A stretch of 64,000 bases of DNA from Elizabethkingia occulta (lineage in GTDB: Bacteria; Bacteroidota; Bacteroidia; Flavobacteriales; Weeksellaceae). This document shows positions 9,817 through 17,772 of the stretch, in pieces. The notes under the pieces were generated by a model, which was given only the letters and a program-made list of their open reading frames with translations, did not search any database and was not told where the DNA came from. The stretch lies in contig NZ_MAHX01000018.1 of the NCBI RefSeq assembly GCF_002023715.1, positions 62,001 through 126,000 of the forward strand, in the 5' to 3' direction. The translations under genes were made by a program, and so were the position numbers. Position 1 is the first letter of the stretch, and every line of letters starts with the position of its first letter.

Positions 9817-11322
9817 TTACATTTTCGCATCCATCAGCTTGTCTGTTTTCACAGATCCCTGTTTCATTTCTATTTTTATAACAAAAGCTTTATCTGTCTG
9901 GTAATCTTTCGGGAGGATAATATCATAGTATGTATTCTTATCCAAATCCAATCCCATATCGCTTTGTTTTAATTCCAGTTTTCTGTTCCCTGTAAGCAGT
10001 GAAGCAGAAGACGGAACTTCTGTAGCTTTCTTATCTACTCTTAATCTCACAATCTGATTAACAGGTCTGTTAAACACTGTTAAGTAGGTATTATTACCTT
10101 TCTTTGTAAAATATCCATAGTTGGAAAGGGACATCGGAGAATGTTCTACATTATAAATAGCTTCAGCATTTACTTTTGTCCATTCACCTATTTCTTTCAT
10201 TATTTTATCCTCTTCAGGGTGAAAATTCCCGTTACCATCGGGTCCAAAATTAACAACAAAATTACCTCCCATAGAACGTGAACGCATCAACATTTCAATT
10301 AGATCATCAGGTGTTTTGGTATAAATCCCATTCCAATCTTTCATGTAACCCCAGCCATTTGGCGGAATAGTCATTACACAATCCCAGTCGTTCCCGTTAA
10401 GAGATTCGTAATTTTTTGGAAGCTTACGTTCCCAACCCTGCTCATAATCGCCCAGCAAATCTCCGTTAGTATCGAAGTGCCTTTTTTGATTTTCATCGTT
10501 ACGGAAACGACTACCGATGATAAGCCCTGGATGTTTTTCGCGAAGTTTTTTCTCCAGATTATAGGTAAATTCATAGGCACTTTTCCACGAGGCATCCCAT
10601 GTTCCGTCGAACCAAAATCCTTTAATCTGTGGATAGTTCTTCAGCAACTCCAGTAACTGATTTTCTGTATATTTCAAAAATTTAGAATATTTAGCCTTCT
10701 CTTCAGCTGTTTGGGGTGCTTTGTAAAGATAGTCAGGATTATTCCATTCCAAAATAGAAAAATATAGGAAAACATCTATCCCCTCAGCATCATAAGCATC
10801 TACAATTTGCTTTACAATATCTTTTTTATAAGGCGTTTTTGTAATATTATAAGCAGAGTACTTTGTAGGCCATAAAGCAAAACCATCGTGATGCTTTGTT
10901 GTAAAGATTACATATTTAGCGCCCATATCTTTAGCCTGTTTCGCCCAGCGTTTGGCATCAAAATCTTTAGGGTTAAACTGTTTATATAGATTATCATAGG
11001 TATTCTTCCAATCCTTAGGAGCTGTTGGTCCGCTCCAGGAACGTATCCACTCCGATGCTGCTGCCCCGCCTCTGGCACTTACACCATTCCATTCGTTTCC
11101 CGGAATAGCATAAATTCCCCAATGGATGAACTGCCCTAATCCGTATTCTCTGAATTTCTGCATCGCTTCATCTGTCCGGTGAGCTGGCGTGATGGGGCCG
11201 TATTTCAGCACCACCCTTTCCTTAGGCTTCTCCTGTTTTTCTCCGGTCCATGCCTGAGCCTGCATCATAGCACTCATAGAAAGCACGGTCAGAAGGCTTA
11301 AATTAAACATTGATTTTCTCAT
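9817..11322 (-). CDS. Secreted alpha-L-fucosidase (GH29)
   Basis: A 501-residue glycosidase with a signal peptide ending near MMQAQA (about residue 22-24). GH29 marks: the N-terminal block FREYGLGQFIHWGIYAIPG, KYVIFTTKHHDGFALWPTKYS, and GFWFDGTWD near residue 236, which carries the predicted catalytic Asp nucleophile. The C-terminal 90 residues form the usual small beta-sandwich. It should release terminal L-fucose from glycans or glycoproteins in the periplasm or outside. The GH2 gene lies 118 bases upstream in the same direction, so the two enzymes may trim the same glycan. No SusC/SusD pair is visible in the window. Confidence 0.93.
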   Translation of the reverse strand: MRKSMFNLSLLTVLSMSAMMQAQAWTGEKQEKPKERVVLKYGPITPAHRTDEAMQKFREYGLGQFIHWGIYAIPGNEWNGVSARGGAAASEWIRSWSGPTAPKDWKNTYDNLYKQFNPKDFDAKRWAKQAKDMGAKYVIFTTKHHDGFALWPTKYSAYNITKTPYKKDIVKQIVDAYDAEGIDVFLYFSILEWNNPDYLYKAPQTAEEKAKYSKFLKYTENQLLELLKNYPQIKGFWFDGTWDASWKSAYEFTYNLEKKLREKHPGLIIGSRFRNDENQKRHFDTNGDLLGDYEQGWERKLPKNYESLNGNDWDCVMTIPPNGWGYMKDWNGIYTKTPDDLIEMLMRSRSMGGNFVVNFGPDGNGNFHPEEDKIMKEIGEWTKVNAEAIYNVEHSPMSLSNYGYFTKKGNNTYLTVFNRPVNQIVRLRVDKKATEVPSSASLLTGNRKLELKQSDMGLDLDKNTYYDIILPKDYQTDKAFVIKIEMKQGSVKTDKLMDAKM

Positions 11323-11324
11323 GG

Positions 11325-11385
11325 TATTAGTTGGTTGTTAGTTTTTAGTTATTGGTTGTTAGTTGATGGTTCCTAGTTTTCAGAT
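11325..11385. repeat. Low-complexity repeat between the GH2 and GH29 genes
   Basis: The 13-base word TTGGTTGTTAGTT occurs exactly at 11331-11343 and 11352-11364, a 21-base period, within a run of further near-copies. Same style as the other word-repeat gaps. Confidence 0.6.
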
Positions 11386-11440
11386 AATGCCTTAAAATGT
11401 AATAGAGTATATACTAGTCCTGTAACATTGCTACATTATC

Positions 11441-13519
11441 TCACTCTAAAGTCCATGTCATTTCATCGGTCAGTTCTTTTCCACCGGATTTACCAATAGC
11501 TTTAATGGTATTTGTTCCTTTTTGAAGCTGAGCATTTTCTATTACCCAATGTTTCGCATTCACACCATTTTTAGCCTGATATTCTTTTCCGTTAACCGAT
11601 ATTTTAACCTCTTTTAGATTAGAAAACACCTGAATTTTAGAAACCGGATTTTTACGCATATTATCTCTTCTATTCGCCAGATATATCATTGGCTCTGGGT
11701 TCCAATTGGCCTTATACCAGTAGAAAGAATCTTTTTTACGTTTGCGGTCAAAGGTAATCAGCCCTTTTAGGTTTCGGGCGTTTACACCACCACGATTCCA
11801 CATCGGAACTGCAAATTCAAACATATTCCATACATAAGAAGCGGCAATCTGCGGATGTTTTTCTATAATCGCCCATTGCTGAATATGGGTCTCTGTCTGA
11901 TAATTTTCCGGAAATGATTTCCCGGAAACCACATCTGCAGGCTGTTTTACTTCTTCAGCTCCAATATCCATATTTCCGTCTGCGCCGTATTCGGTAAGGA
12001 TTACTTTATACTGTGCAAAATTCTTTTCCAGTCCTTGTGCCCAATTTTCCAGATCACCAATTTTACCGCCATACCAGCCAAAATAGTGGTTAATTCCCTG
12101 AACATCAGTTGTAAGATTTTCTGGCCTGTCTACCTGATTATAGCCATTTACAGCTCCTGTCATCCGGTATGGGTCTATTGCTTTTGCAATATCACTTAGC
12201 TGGCGCGACAATACAGGAACTTGTTCGTCTTTGGTCTTGGAATAGACCTCATTATGTACCCCCCATATATATATAGAAGGGTGATTATAATTTTGCTTTA
12301 CCAATTCCGTCATTTGTTGTTTCGCATTGTCATTCTCCTGATAAGAAACAGCATTTACGAAAGGAATTTCTGCCCATACAAGAAAACCGTACTGGTCTGC
12401 CAGTTCATACATCTGCGGGGCTTGCTGGTAATGAGCCAAACGAATAGTTGTAACGCCCATTTCCTTCATCAGGTCCATATCTCTTTTATGCTGCTCATAA
12501 GACAGTGCCGAACCATATCCCCATTCATCCTGATGGCGGGAAACGCCATGCATTGGGTAATGTTTTCCGTTCAGAAAAAAACCTTTTCCGGGAATTACCT
12601 CTACAGTTCTTACACCAAGGTTTTGCTTTAGAACATCTGTATCGGTACCATTAACAATAATTTTGGAAGATACGGTATACAAGTAAGGATCGCGCACACC
12701 ATCCCAAAGATGCGGATTCTTCAGATTAATATTCTGGGTAACATAAGTAGTCCCCTGCGGACTTATGTTCACAGGATTTTTTACTACCGCTACGGTTTTA
12801 CCATCTTTATTAATAACAGAAGTCTCCAGTATAGCATTCTGAATTGTTTTTTCAGTAGTTTCGAGTTTTGCTTTTATTTCTATATCTGCACTTTTCGCAG
12901 ATACATTTTTCTGGCTAATAAATATTCCGGGTGCGGCATAATCCGTTACCACAAAATTGGTTTTATTCGTCGTAATCATACTTACCGGACGGTAAATGCC
13001 TCCATAAATAGGGAATAAAAACTGATTAACGGGAATAACATCTTTACGCGCCTGGTTGTTGGCGATAACTGTCAGTACATTTTCTTTACCATAGTTTACC
13101 GAATTGGTAATTTCGTAGGCAAACTGGGAATATCCTCCTTTATGCTCCCCAATAAATTTATTGTTGATATAAAGCTTCGCAACGCTTCCTACTCCTTCAA
13201 ATTTCAAAAATGTTCTTTTGTTTTTTTGCGCATCACTTACTGTGAATTTCTTCTGGTATAATACATTTCCGGTATAAAAATTATTATCCCGCTGCATATC
13301 ATCTTTGTTGAAAGTGTGAGGAAGTGTAACACTTTCCCACAGATCTATATTGGAAGGCTTAAAATCCTGTCCATTGTCGAAGTTAAAATTAAAAGTTTCG
13401 TTTCTGGGCTGGAAGAATTTCCAGTCTTTATTGAAATCTTCTGTAACCCTTTGAGCATAAACTACAGAGGCAGATGAAAGCATTGTAAGCAACAGTGCCT
13501 TGTTAAAATGATTCAACAT
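11441..13519 (-). CDS. Secreted glycoside hydrolase family 2 enzyme (beta-galactosidase or beta-glucuronidase type)
   Basis: A 692-residue protein with a signal peptide (ASVVYAQ, cleavage near residue 22). It has the GH2 order: an N-terminal jelly-roll sugar-binding domain (WESVTLPHTFNKDD, GVGSVAKLYINNKFIGEH), an immunoglobulin-like domain, then a TIM barrel starting near GKHYPMHGVSRHQDEWG. The predicted acid/base is Glu424 in WGVHNEVYSK and the nucleophile is Glu510 in LTEYGADG. A C-terminal domain ends in the add-on VKISVNGKEYQAKNG. Substrate specificity cannot be told from these motifs. It is probably cotranscribed with the GH29 fucosidase and acts on the same glycan. Confidence 0.9.
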   Translation of the reverse strand: MLNHFNKALLLTMLSSASVVYAQRVTEDFNKDWKFFQPRNETFNFNFDNGQDFKPSNIDLWESVTLPHTFNKDDMQRDNNFYTGNVLYQKKFTVSDAQKNKRTFLKFEGVGSVAKLYINNKFIGEHKGGYSQFAYEITNSVNYGKENVLTVIANNQARKDVIPVNQFLFPIYGGIYRPVSMITTNKTNFVVTDYAAPGIFISQKNVSAKSADIEIKAKLETTEKTIQNAILETSVINKDGKTVAVVKNPVNISPQGTTYVTQNINLKNPHLWDGVRDPYLYTVSSKIIVNGTDTDVLKQNLGVRTVEVIPGKGFFLNGKHYPMHGVSRHQDEWGYGSALSYEQHKRDMDLMKEMGVTTIRLAHYQQAPQMYELADQYGFLVWAEIPFVNAVSYQENDNAKQQMTELVKQNYNHPSIYIWGVHNEVYSKTKDEQVPVLSRQLSDIAKAIDPYRMTGAVNGYNQVDRPENLTTDVQGINHYFGWYGGKIGDLENWAQGLEKNFAQYKVILTEYGADGNMDIGAEEVKQPADVVSGKSFPENYQTETHIQQWAIIEKHPQIAASYVWNMFEFAVPMWNRGGVNARNLKGLITFDRKRKKDSFYWYKANWNPEPMIYLANRRDNMRKNPVSKIQVFSNLKEVKISVNGKEYQAKNGVNAKHWVIENAQLQKGTNTIKAIGKSGGKELTDEMTWTLE

Positions 13520-13545
13520 GATGTTTGTTTTGGTTATTAGTTTTC

Positions 13546-13553
13546 CAAAAATA
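13546..13553 (-). promoter_or_regulatory. -7 box (TATTTTTG) for the GH2-GH29 genes
   Basis: The plus strand reads CAAAAATA. Predicted transcript start is near 13541, giving a leader of about 21 bases. Confidence 0.5.
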
Positions 13554-13760
13554 GGAATTTTTATCCAGCATTCTCTGCTAATTAATTATATTATAAATAT
13601 CTATAAAGTTTTAATTAAAAACTGTATGCAAAACATAATTATTGAAATATAAATAATCATAAGGCCTCTTTTTTGACAAAATAAAAATTAAACACAGAAT
13701 ATAAAAATGATATCCAATCAAATAATGGAAATTTTAATAGCTATATTAATTTATAATAGA

Positions 13761-13768
13761 TAAATTTG
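13761..13768 (+). promoter_or_regulatory. -7 box (TAAATTTG) for the acyl-ACP desaturase
   Basis: A match to TAnnTTTG. Predicted start is near 13773, giving a 15-base leader that contains the purine-rich AAAGAGGAAA just before the ATG. Confidence 0.6.
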
Positions 13769-13787
13769 CATTAAAGAAAAGAGGAAA

Positions 13788-14795
13788 ATGAATACGAAAG
13801 AATTGCAGGAATACCATGATAGATTTGACGTGATCAGATCCATGGATAGTTTTGTTTCAGAGGCCGTTGATGATAAATTAATGGACCCGGATGATTGTTG
13901 GCAACCTAATGACTTTTTACCAGATATGGAAAGGGAGGATGCATTGGACGAGATTAAAAAATTACGCGAAAGAGCTGCTAACATTCCCAATACTGTAATC
14001 ACCTCATTGGTAGGAAATATGATCACTGAAGAGGCATTACCTAGCTACCAGACTTATTTCAGTTTAATTTTCAATGAAGATAAAGAAGTAACTTCCGATA
14101 AGGGCTGGGCAAGATGGTCCAGAGCATGGACAGCTGAAGAAAACCGTCATGGTGATCTTCTTAATAAATACTTGTACCTGAGTGGACGTTGCGATATGAA
14201 AAAGGTAGAACAGACGATTCACCGCCTTATCTATAACGGATTCGATCCTGATGCAGAAAAAGATCCATATCAGTCTATTATCTATACATCCTTCCAGGAA
14301 AGAGCTACAAAAATATCTCACGTAAATACAGGGAAACTGGCTGATAAGGCTGGAGATAATGTTCTGTCTAAAATCTGTAAGCAAATTGCAGGTGATGAAG
14401 CAAGACATGAAAATGCCTATAAGTCTTTTATGACAGAAATCTTCAAGAAAGATCCTAATGGTGCTATTGCAGCTTTTGAAAGAATGATGCGTAAGCAGAT
14501 TTCTATGCCGGCTATGCTAATGGATGATCAGGCTTCAAAGAGCAATATATTTATCGATTTCTCGGCTATTACTCAGCAAATCGGTGTATATACAACATGG
14601 GATTATGCTGCTATTATAGACCACCTTGTTAAGTACTGGAAAATTGAAACTTTAACTGGTTTACAGGATGGATTTACAAAGGCTCAGGATTATCTGTGTC
14701 GTTTGTCTGATCGTTATAAAAAGATTGCTGAAAGAATGAAAGTTCCGGAGGAAATAAACTTACACTGGTTAAGTAACCCTAAATTCTCATTCTAA
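13788..14795 (+). CDS. Acyl-[acyl-carrier-protein] desaturase (diiron, fatty acid desaturase type 2)
   Basis: A 335-residue soluble diiron enzyme that inserts a double bond in acyl-ACP using oxygen and ferredoxin. The iron ligands can be followed: ITEEALPSY in the first helix, EENRHGDLLNKYLYL (Glu-x-x-His), SFQERATKISH (Glu) and DEARHENAYKSF (Glu-x-x-His). Length and order fit the plant stearoyl-ACP desaturase / DesA family that is also found in Bacteroidetes. It stands alone with its own promoter and terminator. It would supply unsaturated fatty acids in aerobic growth; the double-bond position cannot be read. Confidence 0.93.
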   Translation: MNTKELQEYHDRFDVIRSMDSFVSEAVDDKLMDPDDCWQPNDFLPDMEREDALDEIKKLRERAANIPNTVITSLVGNMITEEALPSYQTYFSLIFNEDKEVTSDKGWARWSRAWTAEENRHGDLLNKYLYLSGRCDMKKVEQTIHRLIYNGFDPDAEKDPYQSIIYTSFQERATKISHVNTGKLADKAGDNVLSKICKQIAGDEARHENAYKSFMTEIFKKDPNGAIAAFERMMRKQISMPAMLMDDQASKSNIFIDFSAITQQIGVYTTWDYAAIIDHLVKYWKIETLTGLQDGFTKAQDYLCRLSDRYKKIAERMKVPEEINLHWLSNPKFSF

Positions 14796-14812
14796 AAACA
14801 GTACAGAAATAC

Positions 14813-14840
14813 AAAATGCAGCCTTTAGGGCTGCATTTTT
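14813..14840 (+). terminator. Terminator after the desaturase
   Basis: The stem AAATGCAGCC (14814-14823) pairs with GGCTGCATTT (14829-14838) and is followed by T. Confidence 0.85.
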
Positions 14841-15235
14841 ACATTAATAACAGGTCAGATACAAATTCTGGGAGATCCAGAGAAAACATTACTGTTTGGA
14901 GATAGTATTCCTCCTGAATACTTACTTTCCTATACATCTGTTTTTACACAAATTAGGCTCCTCCGGAGCTTTATTCTGATTCCTGCTATTCCTCTATCTC
15001 ATATGGAAAATATAGTTCATTATAATGAATGGGGAGCTCCGTCAGGAGCTTTATCTCTATAGATTATAAATATGAAAATTCAAGGCGTTCCGGAGGAATG
15101 CTATCTTGATAAGGAGAGTAAATATTACTTCAAAATGCAGATTAAAGGAGTAAAGAACAGCATATTTTTCCTATTCAGATTAACACAACTTTTCTCTTAG
15201 TCTCCAACTTTTGCACCTGATCCTTAATAACAGAA
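14841..15235. other. Gene-free stretch of about 400 bases
   Basis: I find no convincing coding sequence on either strand. The stretch holds three small GC-rich hairpins, listed separately, and otherwise AT-rich sequence. It may be a decayed gene or a site that collects repeats. Confidence 0.5.
14957..15100. repeat. Three REP-like palindromic units
   Basis: Unit 1 is GCTCCTCCGGAGC (14957-14969). Unit 2 is AGCTCC-GTCA-GGAGCT (15035-15050), a perfect 6-bp inverted repeat. Unit 3 is GCGTTCCGGAGGAATGC (about 15084-15100), with one G-T pair. Each is followed by a T/A-rich tail with CTTTAT or CTATCT. The shared CTCC...GGAG core suggests one dispersed element family. Confidence 0.55.
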
Positions 15236-15265
15236 AAACAGCAGGCTCAGTTGAACCTGCTGTTT
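15236..15265 (-). terminator. Terminator after the glutathione peroxidase gene
   Basis: The stem AAACAGCAGG (15236-15245) pairs with CCTGCTGTTT (15256-15265), and the minus strand continues into a T run. Confidence 0.82.
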
Positions 15266-15290
15266 GTTATTTTTTAAAGCCTTACTTTTA

Positions 15291-15824
15291 TTATTTCAGA
15301 TATTTTACAATAGCCTCGTCTGTAGGTTTTACTTTACTCGGGAATGAATTGATTAATTTTCCTTTATCATCCAGTAAAAACTTCGTGAAGTTCCACGCAA
15401 TATCAGTGTCTTTTACTCCATTTTGCTTTTTTTCTGTAAGGAATTTAAATATTGGTGCAATATCTTCTCCTTTTACAGAAACTTTCGCAGCCATAGGGAA
15501 AGATACTCCGTAATTAGCTTCACAGAAGCTATGTATATCTTCATTTGTTCCCGGTTCCTGCTGTCCAAAGTTATTTGCCGGAAAGCCAACAATAACCAGT
15601 TTATCTTTATAATCCTGGTAGATCTTCTCCAGGTCCGCATACTGAGGTGTGAAACCACATTTAGAAGCAGTGTTTACAACAAGAATTTTTTTCCCTTTGA
15701 ATTTAGAGAAATCAATTTCGTCACCAGTAAGCCCTTCCACTTTATAGCTATAGATAGTCTTGCTTTGTGCTGCAATAAAAAGAACTCCTGCCACAGACAA
15801 TGCAAATAATAAGAACTTTTTCAT
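15291..15824 (-). CDS. Glutathione peroxidase family protein (thiol peroxidase), exported
   Basis: A 177-residue peroxidase from MKKFLLFALSVAGVLFIAAQ, a signal peptide that ends near Gln20. The catalytic Cys56 (not selenocysteine) is in VVNTASKCGFTPQY, Gln88/89 in GFPANNFGQQEPG, and Trp144-Asn145 in AWNFTKF, which is the full Cys-Gln-Trp-Asn set. Such Cys enzymes usually use thioredoxin, not glutathione. The frame is open 18 codons further up, to 15878, but the signal peptide begins exactly at the internal Met, so I placed the start at 15824. It likely reduces hydroperoxides in the periplasm. Confidence 0.92.
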   Translation of the reverse strand: MKKFLLFALSVAGVLFIAAQSKTIYSYKVEGLTGDEIDFSKFKGKKILVVNTASKCGFTPQYADLEKIYQDYKDKLVIVGFPANNFGQQEPGTNEDIHSFCEANYGVSFPMAAKVSVKGEDIAPIFKFLTEKKQNGVKDTDIAWNFTKFLLDDKGKLINSFPSKVKPTDEAIVKYLK

Positions 15825-15927
15825 CTGTAAATATTTTTTTAAAATTTGGTCGGATGGTACTCGCATGATAGTCTTCATCCTTAAAATTATTAACGAATCA
15901 TGCCCGTTTTATAATATTTATATTTTA

Positions 15928-16590
15928 TTAAAATTTAAAAGTATTATTCGGGAATACTTTATTCACTTCTATTTTACTAAACAAAAGTACATAATCTCCT
16001 TCTTTTTTCTGAGATGAAGATTCAATTCTGAATGGCATTAACAGATTCCCTACTTTACGGTAATCATAATAAGTTAGAATATCTGTTTTGTTAATCTCTC
16101 TTACAAGCATATACGTATTGGCATCAAAATAGTAAATAGTTTTGTTTACATTCTTTACCAATTCCACTTTAAAACAATCTACGTTACCGATTTTTTCTTT
16201 GCCCAGATAGTTTGCTACAAACCCTTTAGAATCATAATCTATAAAGTCTGTATCGAAACTTTCTGCAACATAATCTTTTACTTCTACCAGCTTATTCGTT
16301 GCAAAATTCATAGAATAACCTTTCTCTCCGTCAAAACCTTCAATTGCATACTCTTTTCCTTTAATGGTAAAGCTTGTTTTCTTCAGATTAGGTCTTTGCT
16401 GGAATATTTTAACAGGATATTCTTCACTAACACCCAGAACTACTTTCCCCTGTAACATTATAGAGTTAAGCAATTTCCACTGTGTTAATCCTCCTGTACT
16501 CTGAATGTTTTTTTCAATAATTTGCTCCGCTGTCTGGGAGAAAAACATTTGGCAGACACCAACAAGTACAACTAAAATAAGTTTCTTCAT
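15928..16590 (-). CDS. LolA-like exported protein of unknown function
   Basis: A 220-residue protein with a signal peptide ending at QMFFSQ (residue about 19). The body (AEQIIEKNIQSTGG, then repeated amphipathic strands such as KKTSFTIKGKEYAIEGFDG and IYYFDANTYMLVREI) has the form of the LolA/LolB lipoprotein-carrier fold, and proteins like it are often annotated as outer membrane lipoprotein-sorting proteins. It is probably not the main LolA. It lies 30 bases after kdsB in the same direction, at the end of a long gene run. Its role is unknown. Confidence 0.7.
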   Translation of the reverse strand: MKKLILVVLVGVCQMFFSQTAEQIIEKNIQSTGGLTQWKLLNSIMLQGKVVLGVSEEYPVKIFQQRPNLKKTSFTIKGKEYAIEGFDGEKGYSMNFATNKLVEVKDYVAESFDTDFIDYDSKGFVANYLGKEKIGNVDCFKVELVKNVNKTIYYFDANTYMLVREINKTDILTYYDYRKVGNLLMPFRIESSSQKKEGDYVLLFSKIEVNKVFPNNTFKF

Positions 16591-16620
16591 AAATATTTTT
16601 AAAGTTAATATTTCCGGAGA

Positions 16621-17355
16621 TTAGCCTTTATTAGCTATAATCTCCTTAGCCTTTTTCAGATCATCCGGAGTATCAATACCTACGCCGATAAAATCGGTTT
16701 CGAGAAGTTTTATCTTCATCCCGTATTCCAGATATCTGATACATTCAATTTTCTCAGCTATTTCCAAAGGCTTTTGCTGAAGTCTGGCAAAGTTAAGTAA
16801 TGCCTGTTTTCTAAAAGCATAAACGCCAATATGTTTAAAATATTCTGCCTGAAAAGATTCTTCTCTTGGATAAGGAATTACAGAACGGCTAAAATAAAGT
16901 GCAAAACCGTTGTTGTCGGTAATTACTTTTACATTATTAGGATTCTGTACTTCTTCAGCATTGTGAAGTTTTATTTTCAGCGAAGCTAATGAAATTTCTG
17001 CATTAGGATCGTTTTCGAATACTTTTATCAGTTGGCCAAGAGGTTCTTTTTTCAGAAAAGGTTCATCCCCCTGAACGTTAATCACAATATCGCAATCGAT
17101 ATTCTGAACCGCTTCTGCTATCCTGTCACTTCCCGTTTCATGCTCACCTGTCATTACAGCCTTGCCTCCGCTTCTTGTTACTTCTTCAAAGATAATCTCT
17201 GAATCTGTAGCTACAAAAACATCATCAAACAAACCTGTTTCTTCAACATTTTTATAGGTTGTAGAGATTACAGTTTTATCCTCCAGAATCTCCATTAATT
17301 TTCCAGGAAATCTGGTAGAATTATAACGTGCAGGAATAACTGCGATTACTTTCAT
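16621..17355 (-). CDS. kdsB: 3-deoxy-manno-octulosonate cytidylyltransferase (CMP-Kdo synthetase)
   Basis: A 244-residue cytoplasmic enzyme that activates Kdo with CTP for lipopolysaccharide core assembly. The N-terminus [19 protein letters not shown] is the nucleotide-binding signature, followed by [10 protein letters not shown], the substrate loop [14 protein letters not shown], and [10 protein letters not shown], which holds the metal-binding Asp. Length is normal. The four-helix-bundle gene is 30 bases upstream. LPS synthesis fits a Gram-negative organism. Confidence 0.96.
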   Translation of the reverse strand: MKVIAVIPARYNSTRFPGKLMEILEDKTVISTTYKNVEETGLFDDVFVATDSEIIFEEVTRSGGKAVMTGEHETGSDRIAEAVQNIDCDIVINVQGDEPFLKKEPLGQLIKVFENDPNAEISLASLKIKLHNAEEVQNPNNVKVITDNNGFALYFSRSVIPYPREESFQAEYFKHIGVYAFRKQALLNFARLQQKPLEIAEKIECIRYLEYGMKIKLLETDFIGVGIDTPDDLKKAKEIIANKG

Positions 17356-17392
17356 GTTATAAAGTTATAAATTATGAGTTATAAGTTATGAG
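17356..17392. repeat. Left repeat block of the four-helix-bundle unit
   Basis: Near-tandem copies of GTTATAAGTTATGAG; the last, GTTATAAGTTATGA at 17378-17391, is the exact reverse complement of 17753-17766. TTATGAGTT recurs at 17372-17380 and 17386-17394, a 14-base period. Confidence 0.8.
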
Positions 17393-17742
17393 TTCTTCTT
17401 GCTTGTGATAATAATACTTCTAATAATTTTAAGTAATTCCAATGCTCCGGAATGTAAATTGGTAAACTCTGATTCTTCTATATAATCGGTTGCTTTTAGC
17501 AATTCTAGCCAATAAATGGTTTCATCACATTCCTTCTGAGCGATTGAAAGTTTATGAATGAAATCAGCTTTACTTTGTCCATTTAGAGCTTCTCTGACAT
17601 TTGCACCTATAGAAGTTCCTGAACGCATAATTTGTTTAGAAATTATAAATTCTTTCTTTTCTGCAGTAAATTTCTTATAAAAATTTACAATGCAAATGGC
17701 AAACTCAAAACTCTTCTGTCCAATGATGCTGTTTTCACTCAT
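17386..17742 (-). CDS. Four-helix-bundle protein (23S rRNA intervening-sequence protein family)
   Basis: A 118-residue, all-helical protein. Family marks are FAICIVNFYKKF near the start, SKQIMRSGTSIGANVREA (about residues 36-53) and FIHKLSIAQKECDETIYWLELL (about 62-83). This family was first seen in intervening sequences inside 23S rRNA genes and forms pentamers of four-helix bundles; relatives assist diversity-generating reverse transcriptases. Here it sits between kdsB and an aminotransferase gene and is bracketed by a perfect 14-bp inverted repeat (17378-17391 and 17753-17766); the stop codon lies inside the left copy. No reverse transcriptase is near. The product's function is unknown. 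Confidence 0.88.
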   Translation of the reverse strand: MSENSIIGQKSFEFAICIVNFYKKFTAEKKEFIISKQIMRSGTSIGANVREALNGQSKADFIHKLSIAQKECDETIYWLELLKATDYIEESEFTNLHSGALELLKIIRSIIITSKKNS

Positions 17743-17744
17743 AC

Positions 17745-17766
17745 CTCATTATTCATAACTTATAAC
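17745..17766. repeat. Right inverted-repeat block of the four-helix-bundle unit
   Basis: TCATAACTTATAAC at 17753-17766 is a perfect inverted copy of 17378-17391, preceded by a partial copy, CTCATTAT. The bracketed unit is 389 bases long. Confidence 0.8.
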
Positions 17767-17772
17767 TGAATG

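Noticed and set aside
12221-12631. Open frame of 136 codons on the plus strand inside the GH2 gene
   Set aside because: It is antisense to a gene with clear domains and catalytic residues, has low-complexity, Ile/Leu/Phe-rich translation, and no promoter.
14841-15235. Remnant insertion sequence in the gene-free stretch
   Set aside because: The three hairpins suggested mobile DNA, but no transposase frame, terminal inverted repeat pair or target duplication is visible.
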